DNA of 64,000 nucleotides from Sciscionella marina DSM 45152 (lineage in GTDB: Bacteria > Actinomycetota > Actinomycetes > Mycobacteriales > Pseudonocardiaceae): contig NZ_KB905398.1 of assembly GCF_000379465.1 (NCBI RefSeq), forward strand, positions 1 to 64,000, given 5' to 3'. Below the pieces are notes generated by a model. The model was not told where the DNA came from. It was given only the letters and a program-made list of their open reading frames with translations, and ran no database searches. Of the stretch, positions 10,401 to 19,400 are shown in pieces (the first letter of the stretch is position 1; every line of letters begins with the position of its first letter). The position numbers were made by a program, and so were the translations under genes.

Positions 10401-13400
10401 ATAAAAGGCGACAACGCCCCAGCACACTCAGCCAACCGTGCGGCGAACACCGGCGACACCCCAGCCAACTCCCGGCCCATCCCCAACCACTGAGAACCCT
10501 GACCCGGAAACACAAACACCCTGCGACCAATGGCACCAGGCGCGGCAACACCGGTGAGCGCGTCCGCGCCGGTCGCCACCGCGGCCAACCCGGCAGCCAG
10601 CTCGTCGCGGGCATCACCGAGCACCACCGCACGATGTTCGAACACCGAACGAGTACTCGCCAACGACCACGCCACATCCCCATCCGGCACCTCCGGCCGG
10701 GCAAGGACGAACTCGCGTAGCCGACCAGCCTGGGCCGCAAGGGCCGCCGCGGTTCGCGCCGACACCGGCCACGCGGTGACACCCGGCGACAGCACCGGAG
10801 CGGTCGCGGTGGATTCGGCGGGCACCGGTGCGGGAGCCTCTTCGAGGATGACGTGGGCATTGGTGCCGCTCATTCCGAAGCCCGAGACGCCCGCGCGCCG
10901 GGTCCGGTCACCCGCCTGCCACGGCACCGGTTCGCTGAGCAGCCGCATCGCCCCCGCGGACCAGTCGACGTGCGGGGACGGCTCGTCCGCGTGGAGGGTT
11001 CGGGGCAGTTCGCCGTGCCGCAGCGCCAGCACCATCTTGATCACCCCGGCCACCCCAGCGGCGGCTTGGGCGTGCCCGATGTTGGACTTCACCGAACCCA
11101 GCCACACCGGCTGCTCCCGGCCCTGACCGTAGGTGGCCAGCAGCGCTTGCGCCTCGATCGGATCACCAAGCGTGGTGCCCGTACCGTGCGCCTCCACAGC
11201 ATCCACATCGGACGCCGAAAGGCCGGCGTCGGCAAGCGCCGCGCGAATAACCCGCTGCTGCGACGGCCCGTTCGGCGCGGTCAGGCCGTTGGAGGCGCCG
11301 TCCTGGTTGACCGCGCTGCCCCGGATCACGGCCAGTATGCGGCGGCCGTTGTGGCGGGCATCGGAAAGCCGTTCGACCGCCAGCATCCCGGCGCCCTCGG
11401 CCATCCCCATGCCATCGGCGCTCGCAGAGAAAGCCTTGCAGCGCCCGTCCACGGACAGGCCGCGCTGCCGGGAGAAGCCGACCAGGTCGCGCGGGGTGGC
11501 CATCACGGTGACACCGCCGACCAGCGCCAGCGAGCATTCGTCGTTGCGCAGCGCCTGGCAAGCCATGTGCAGCGCCACCAAGGACGAGGAGCAGGCGGTG
11601 TCGACGGTGAGCGCGGGCCCCTCCAAGCCGAGCAGGTACGACACGCGTCCGGACAGGACACTCGTCGCGTTCCCGGTCATCAGGTGCCCCTCGAGGCCAC
11701 CGCCCGCCGCCTGGCTCGTGAACTGGTCGTAGCCGGAGAAGTAACCGCCGATGAACACGCCGGTCCGGGATCCGCGCAGGGAACCGAGATCGATGCCGCC
11801 GCGCTCCAGGGCTTCCCAGGACACCTCGAGCAGCAGCCGCTGTTGCGGATCCATCGCCAGCGCCTCACGCGGAGAGATCCCGAAGAACCCGGCGTCGAAT
11901 TCCGGGGCGTCGTGCAGGAATCCACCCTCGCGCACGTAGAGCGTGCCGGTACGGTCGGGGTCGGGGTCGTAGAGGGTGTCGAGGTCCCAACCGCGATCGG
12001 TGGGCAGTCCGGAGATCGCGTCACCACCGGTCGCCAAGAGTTCCCACAACTCTTCCGGACTGCGCACCCCGCCGGGAAATCGGCAGCCCATGGCGACGAT
12101 CGCCAACGGTTCGTCCTCGGTCACCCGCACGCCGGGGATGTCCGCCGGTACCGGGTCCGCGCCGAGCAGCTCCGCGCGCAGGAATGCGGCGAGCGCGACC
12201 GGATCCGGATGATCGAACAACAGCGTGGTCGGCAGGTGCAAGCCGGTCGCGGTGTTGAGCCGGTTACGCAGTTCCACCGAGGTCAGCGAGTCCAGGCCCA
12301 TTTCGCTGAACGCCCGGGTCTGCTCGATGACCTCGGCGGAGTCGTAGCCCATGACCATGGCGGCCTCGGCGCGGATCAGGTCGACGAGGACCCGTTGCTG
12401 CTCGGTCTCCGGCAGTCCGGACAGTCGCGTGTACAGTGCGCCATCGGTATCGACGCCGGTCTGGGCCGGTGTCGCCGCACCAGCCGTGCGCAGTTCCGGA
12501 AGGTCGCGCAGGAATGGTGTGTTGCGCAGGTCTTCGGCGCCGCGTTCGGTTGCCAGCGCGTCGAAATCGACCTCCATCAAGGTCAGGACGACGCTGTCCG
12601 GGTCTTCGATCGCCTGGCCCATGGCACGCACGGCGAGCTCGGGGTCCATGAGGACTTCCCATTTGTTGCGGGCGAGCCGCTGCCGGGCGCCTTCGCTGGC
12701 CTGGCCGACCCCGCCGCCGTCCCACGGTCCCCAGGCAAGCGACAACCCGGCCAGCCCGCGTGCCCTGCGGTCCTCGGCCAGTGCGTCGAGGAAGCAGTTC
12801 GCGGCGGCATAGTTGCCCTGGCCGCCGTTGCCGAATGTGGCCGAGGTGGAGGAGAACAACACGAAAGCATCGAGGTCGAGGTCCGCGGTGAGTTCGTCCA
12901 GCCACACCGCACCTGCGGCCTTGCCGGACAGAGTGCTGGACAGCCGTTCGGGGTTCAGCCGGTCCAGGACACCGTCGTCGAGTGCACCCGCGGCGTGCAT
13001 CACGGTGGACAGCGCAGGCCCGGTGGCCGCGATGCGGTCCAGCACACCGGCGATCTCACCGCGTTCGCCGGTGTCACAAGTGAGGATGTCGACGTCCGCG
13101 CCCGCACCGGCCAGATCGGCGGCCAGCCCGGCCACGCCATCGGCCTGCGGGCCGGAGCGGCTGGTCAGCACCACGCGCCGGGCCTCGCGAGCCGTCAGCC
13201 AGCGGCCGACGTGACCGCCGATGGCCCCGGTGCCGCCAGTGATGAGCACGGTGCCGCGCGGACGGTAGTGCGTGGCCGAAGTGGCCGGCAGCGGTGCACG
13301 GGCCAGTCGCCGGGCAAGAATTCCGTTGCCACGCAACGCAACCTGGTCCTCATCGCGTTCGGCCAGCACAGCGCAGAATCGGCCGGCCGCCCGCTCGTCC

Positions 13401-16400
13401 CAGGCTTCGGGCAGATCGATCAGCCCACCCCAGCGGTCGGGATGTTCGGCGGCCACGGTCCGGCCAAGGCCCCACACCTGCGCCTGCCGGGGGTCGGCCA
13501 CGACCTCGCCGGAGCCGGTGGCGACCGCGCCCCGGGTCAGAGCCCACAACGGTGCGTCGATCCCGGCATCGCCGAGCGCCTGCACCAGTGCGAGGGTTCC
13601 GGCCAAACCGGTCGGCACCGCCGGATAACCGTCCATAGTGGACTCATCCAGGGCGAGCAGGGACACCACGCCATCGGGACGCAGCCCGGCGAGCCGACCG
13701 GCAAGGGCTGCGCGGTCGACGGTGTCCACGGCGATGGTGATCACCTCGGCGCCGTGCTCGGCGAGTGTCCGTGCGGCCGGATGCTCGGGAAGTTCAGCGG
13801 AGGAGACGGCCAGCCACGTACCGGAGAGCACCGCCGTCGTTGGCGCGGCCACCGGTGCCCAGGCAACCCGGAACCGCCAGTTCTCCGCGGCCGAGTCGCC
13901 GCGTTCACGGCGGCGCCAGGAGGCCAGTGCGGGCAGCACGCCTTCGAGGCGGGTGCGGTCTTCGATGGCGAGGGTATCGGCCAGCGTGTGCAGGTCGCCC
14001 TCCTCGACCGCGGCCCAGAACCGCGCCTCGGCCGTGCGCGAGCCACTGTCCTGTCCCGGCACGGTGGCCGTGGTCTTCGGTTGGGGCCAGTAGTGCTGGT
14101 GCTGGAAGGCGTAGGTGGGCAGCTCGACCCGATGGCCGCCGCCGAGCACGGCGGCCCAGTCGATGTCCACCCCACGCACGTGGCCCTCGCCAAGCGCGCG
14201 CAGGATCCGTTCGGCACCGCCGTCCTCGCGGTGCAGCGTTCCCACCACCATCGGCTCGGGCAGGTCCTCGCGGGCATCGAAAACCTCTTCCACTGCAGTC
14301 GTCAGCACCGGATGCGCCGAAACCTCGATGAACGCCTCGTACCCGGACTCGGCCAGACTCAGCACGGATTCGGCGAACCGGACCGGCTTGCGCACATTGG
14401 CGTACCAATAATCGGCGTCGAGCTCAGTGCCGTCGAGCCAGCGACTCTCCACAGTGGAGAAAAAAGGAATTTCCCCTTCTGCAGGCTGAATTCCGGCCAA
14501 CTCCCCGGGCAGTGTCTCGGCAAGCGGCTCCACCAGTACCGAGTGCGCCACGAAATCCGTTGCCGGAATGCGCCAGCGCATCACCCGGCGGGAGCGCAGT
14601 TCCCTCTCGAACTCGGTCAACGCCTCGGGTGAACCGGAGACCACGGTGGCGGTCGGGCTGTTCACCGCCGCGACGGACAGCCGCTCGCCCCACGGCTCCA
14701 GGATGTCGCTGACCTGCTCGGCGGGCATGACCACCGACAGCATTCCGCCCTCGACGTCCAGGACGCTCAACGCCTTCGACCGCAGCGCCACCACCCGGGC
14801 GGCGTCCTCCACCGACAAAACCCCAGCCACACACGCCGCGGCAATCTCGCCCTGACTGTGCCCGAGCACGGCGTCCGGACGCACCCCGGCCGCCCGCCAC
14901 ACCTCGGCCAGCGACACCATGATCGCCCACAACACCGGCTGCATCACATCCGCGCTGTCCAGACCAGGGGCGCCGTCGACACCGTTGACGACATCCGTCA
15001 AGTCCCAGTCCACAAAGGACGACAAGGCACACCCACACTCGGCGAACCGGGCAGCGAACAGCGGTGACTCCGCCAGCATCCGCCGACCCATCCCCAGCCA
15101 CTGACTACCCTGACCCGGAAACACGAACGCCACGCGCTCGCGGTCACCGGCAGCGGCGCCGCCCGTGATCACGCCCGGATCCGGCTGTCCGGTGGCCACC
15201 GCGGCCAGACCGGCCGCCAGCTCCTCGCGGTGCGCACCGAGCACCACGGCCCGGTGCCCGAAGCTCGCGCGGGTGGTTGCCAGGGACCAGGCGAGGTCGG
15301 CGGGATCCAGCTCGGGCCGGGCCAGGACGTACTCCCGCAGTCGCCCGGCTTGCGCCGCCAGTCCCTCCCCCGTCCGGCCCGATACCGGCCACGCCCGCGC
15401 CTCGGTCGCCAGCACCGGCAGATCCCGGCCGGTCACCTCGGCGGCGGGCTCATCCGGTGCCTCCTCCAGGATCACGTGCACGTTCGTGCCGCTCATGCCG
15501 AACGCGGACACCCCGGCCCGCCGTGAGGCGCCGTCGCTGATCCAGGGCAGTTCCTCGGTGAGCAGCCGAACCTGACCGGAATCCCAGTCGATGTGCAGGG
15601 ACGGTTCGCCGGCGTGCAGGGTGCGCGGCAGCGTTTTGTGCTGCAGGGCAAGCACCATCTTGATCAGCCCGGCGACACCAGCGGCCGTCTGGGTGTGGCC
15701 GATATTGGACTTCACCGACCCCAGCCACAGCGGCTGGTCACGCTCCTGACCATAGGTCGCGATCAGCGCACCCGCCTCGATCGGATCACCCAGAACAGTG
15801 CCGGTACCGTGCGCCTCGACGGCGTCCACATCCGAAGAACGCAACCCGGCATCGGCCAGCGCCGCCCGGATCACCCGCTGCTGCGCGGGACCATTCGGCG
15901 CCGTCAGCCCATTCGAGGCCCCATCCTGATTCATCGCGGTGCCACGAATCACCGCCAGCACCGGGTGCCCGAGGCGACGAGCATCGGACAACCGCTCCAC
16001 CGCCAGCATTCCGGCACCCTCGGACATCCCCATGCCATCGGCCTCAGCGGAAAAGGCCTTGCAGCGCCCGTCCACGGACAGACCGCGTTGCCGGGAGAAG
16101 CCGATGAACTGGCCCGGCGCGGCCATGACCATCACACCGCCGACCAGCGCCAGTGAGCACTCCCCGGTCCGCAAGGCCTGGCCTGCCGTGTTCAGGGCGA
16201 CCAAGGACGAGGAACAGGCGGTGTCGATGGTGACCGCCGGCCCCTCAAGACCCAGGGTGTAGGCGACCCGGCCGGAGATGACACTCCCGGAGTTGCCGGT
16301 GACCAGGTAGCCCTCGGCGCCGCTGTCGCCCTCGGCCATGCCTGCCCCGTACCCGGTGAGCGCGGCGCCCGCGAAGACCCCGGCCGGTGTGCCGCGCAGC

Positions 16401-19400
16401 GATTCGGGATCGATCCCCGCTCGTTCCAGGGCCTCCCAAGACACCTCAAGCAGCAGCCGCTGCTGCGGATCCATCGCCAAGGCCTCACGCGGGGAAATCC
16501 CGAAAAACCTGGGATCGAACTCGGCCGCGTCGTAGAGGAACCCACCGAACCGGGTATAGGACTTGCCCTGCTTGTCAGGATCGGGGTCGAACAGGTCAGC
16601 GTCCCAACCGCGATCGGTGGGGAATTCGGCGATGACGTCCGCGCCCGCGGTCAGGAGATCCCAGTACTGCTCCGGGCTTGCGGCGCCACCGGGGAAGCGG
16701 CAGCCCATGCCGATGATCGCCAGCGGCTCGCCGGGATCCGCGGTGACCGCCGCAGGGGCCGCCGGTTGCTCCGCGGCGCCGGTGCCGAGCAGCTGCCCGA
16801 GGATGCGCTCGGCGAGCGCCGCAGGATTCGGATAGTCGAAGACGATCGAGGAGGGCAACTTCAGCCCGGTCGCGGCATTGAGCCGTTTGCGCAACTCCAC
16901 CGCGGTGAGCGAATCGAAACCGAGCTCCCGGAATGCCTTCGCGCCGGGCACCTCGCGCGCCGAATCGTGTCCCAGGGTCGCGGCCGCGTGTGTCCGCACC
17001 AGTTCGGTGACGATCCGGGAACGCTCGGCGGCAGTCGCCTCAGTTAGGCCGCGGGCCAATTCCCCGTTCGCCGCGGGTGTCGTTTCCGGTGCCGGGCCGG
17101 TGTTCTGCCGGGCCTCGGGGATGCGTTCGAGCAGTGCGCGGGAGCGAGCTGCGGTGTATACGGGGGCGAAGCGGGCCCAGTCCATATCGGCGAGCACGAG
17201 GAAGGTGTCGCCCTCGGCGAGAACGCGCCCCATGGCGGCCAGCGCCGGCTCCGGCGGGAGGAATCGCATGCCCTGGCGCAGCAGCCGCGCCGGGGTGACG
17301 CTGCCCGGCTCATGTGCCGTGGCGGCGTTCAGCGCGTCCCAGTCGCGGGTGTCCCACACTCCCCAGGCGATCGAGGTGGCGGGTAGGCCGCGAGCACGGC
17401 GACATTCGGCGAGGGCGTCGAGATGGGCATTGGCGGCGGCGTAGACACCGTGCTCGTTGCTGCCCCAGGTGGCCGCGATCGAGGAGAAAAGCACGAACTC
17501 GTCGAGGTTCCCGGTCAGTTCGTCCAGCCAGACCGCGCCCGCGACCTTGGCCGCCAGCGCGGTCGCCAGCCCGTCGATATCGGTCTCTTCGATCCGGGTC
17601 AGATGGAACACGTTCGCCGCATGGATCACCGTGCTCAGGGCTGGTCCGCTCGCGGCGATCCGATCCAGCAGACCGGCCATCTGGTCCCGTTCGGCGATGT
17701 CGCAGGCCACGACGTCGACCGCGGTTCCCTGGCCGACAAGGGCAGCGGCGGACGAAGCCAAGGCCGCGCTCGGCCCGGAACGGCTGGGCAGCACGACCCT
17801 GCGGGCACCGTGTTCAGCCAGCCACGGGCCGATGTGCGCACCGATGGAGCCGGTCCCGCCGGTGACGAGCACCGTGCCACGCGGTGACCACGGGGCGGTG
17901 TCGGCCCGGCGCTGCCGGTCCCGTTCCAGCCTGCGCGCCAAGGTCCCGGCCGGGCGAACGGCGACCTGGTCTTCCGCGCCACCGGCCAGCACCCCGCACA
18001 GCCGCCGCGCCGTCGGCTCGTCCCAGGTGCCGGGCAGGTCGATGAGCCCGCCCCAGCGGTCCGGATGCTCCAGCCCGACGACGCGGCCGAGTCCCCAAGC
18101 CTGTGCCTGCACCGGGTTTGCCGGTTCATCTGCTGCAGTGGCGGCGACCGCACCCCGGGTGGCCACCCACAGTGGGGCGCCGATCCCCGCGTCACCGAGC
18201 GCCTGCACCAGACCGAGGGTCGCGGCGATGCCCCGGGGCACGACCGAGTTCTCCGCTACCGACTCCTCATCGAGGGCGAGCAGGGACAGCACTCCGGCGA
18301 GCTCGTCTCGGGGCAGTTCGGCGGCGATGCGTTGCCGGTCGGTGTCGTCCGTCCGCAGCACGCGGACCTCGGCACCGTGGCCGGTTAGCGCCCGCAAGCA
18401 GTCATCCGGGACTGCCGCACCGGTCACCACCAGCCAGGTCCCGGCCAGAACCGGGGTGCGATCCGCACCGGCCGGAGTCCAGGTGACCCGATACCGCCAC
18501 TGCCCGGCCGCGGCATCGTGGCGTTCGCGTCGGTGCCAGGACGCGAGCGCCGGAAGGACCTCGCCCAGGCTCTGGTCGTCGACGGCCAGGGTGTCGGCGA
18601 GACCGCGGACATCGCCGCTCTCGACGGCGTTCCAGAACACCGATTCGGCGGTGTCCTCGGCGAGCGCGGGTGCCTGGGCCGGTTGTGGCCAGTAGCGCTG
18701 CCGTTGGAAGGCGTAGGTGGGCAGATCGACCGGGTCCCGCTGGTCGAGCACCGCGGTCCAGTCGACGGTGACACCGTTCACGTGGGCCTCGGCGAACGAG
18801 AGCAGGAGGCGTTGTGCACCGCCGTCATCGCGGCGCAGCGTGCCGGTCACCACGGGGGAATCGTCCTCGAGGTTGTCCGCGATCGCCGTCGTGAGCACTG
18901 GGTGCGGGGAGGTTTCGAGGAACACCCGGTGCCCGGATGCGCCGAGGGTACGGATGGCGCGGTCGAATTCGACGGTGTTGCGCAGGCTCGCGTACCAGTA
19001 GCCCGCATCCAGCTCCGAGCCCTCGAGCATCTCTCCGGTCATCGCCGAGATCATCGGGATCTCGGCTGCGTGCGGGCTGATTCCTGCCAAGAGACCGAGG
19101 ATCTCCTCGCACAGGTCGTCCACATGGGCGCTGTGCGAGGCATAGTCCACCGGGATGATGCGGGTGCGCACCTCGGGGCAGGACTCGGCGAGCTCATGCA
19201 GCGCCCCGGGGTCACCGGACACCACTGTCGACTGTGGACCGTTGGCCGCCGCGAGCGCGAGCCGATCGCCGCAGGCCGCGATGCGATCCCGCACCACCGA
19301 GGCCGGTTCGGCAACGGACATCATCCCGCCACGCCCGGCCAGAGCGGTCAATGCCTTGCTGCGCAAGGCCACCACCCGTGCGGCGTCCTCAAGGGAAAGA

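Noticed and set aside
4877-10720. A 1,947-codon open frame on the plus strand across the PKS genes
   Set aside because: It is antisense to unmistakable KS, AT, KR and ACP domains on the minus strand, even crosses the gap between two PKS genes, and consists of low-complexity Arg/His/Pro sequence. High-GC codon bias produces such shadows.
10853-14632. A 1,259-codon plus-strand frame
   Set aside because: Antisense shadow of PKS modules B and C; no family resemblance and no ribosome site.
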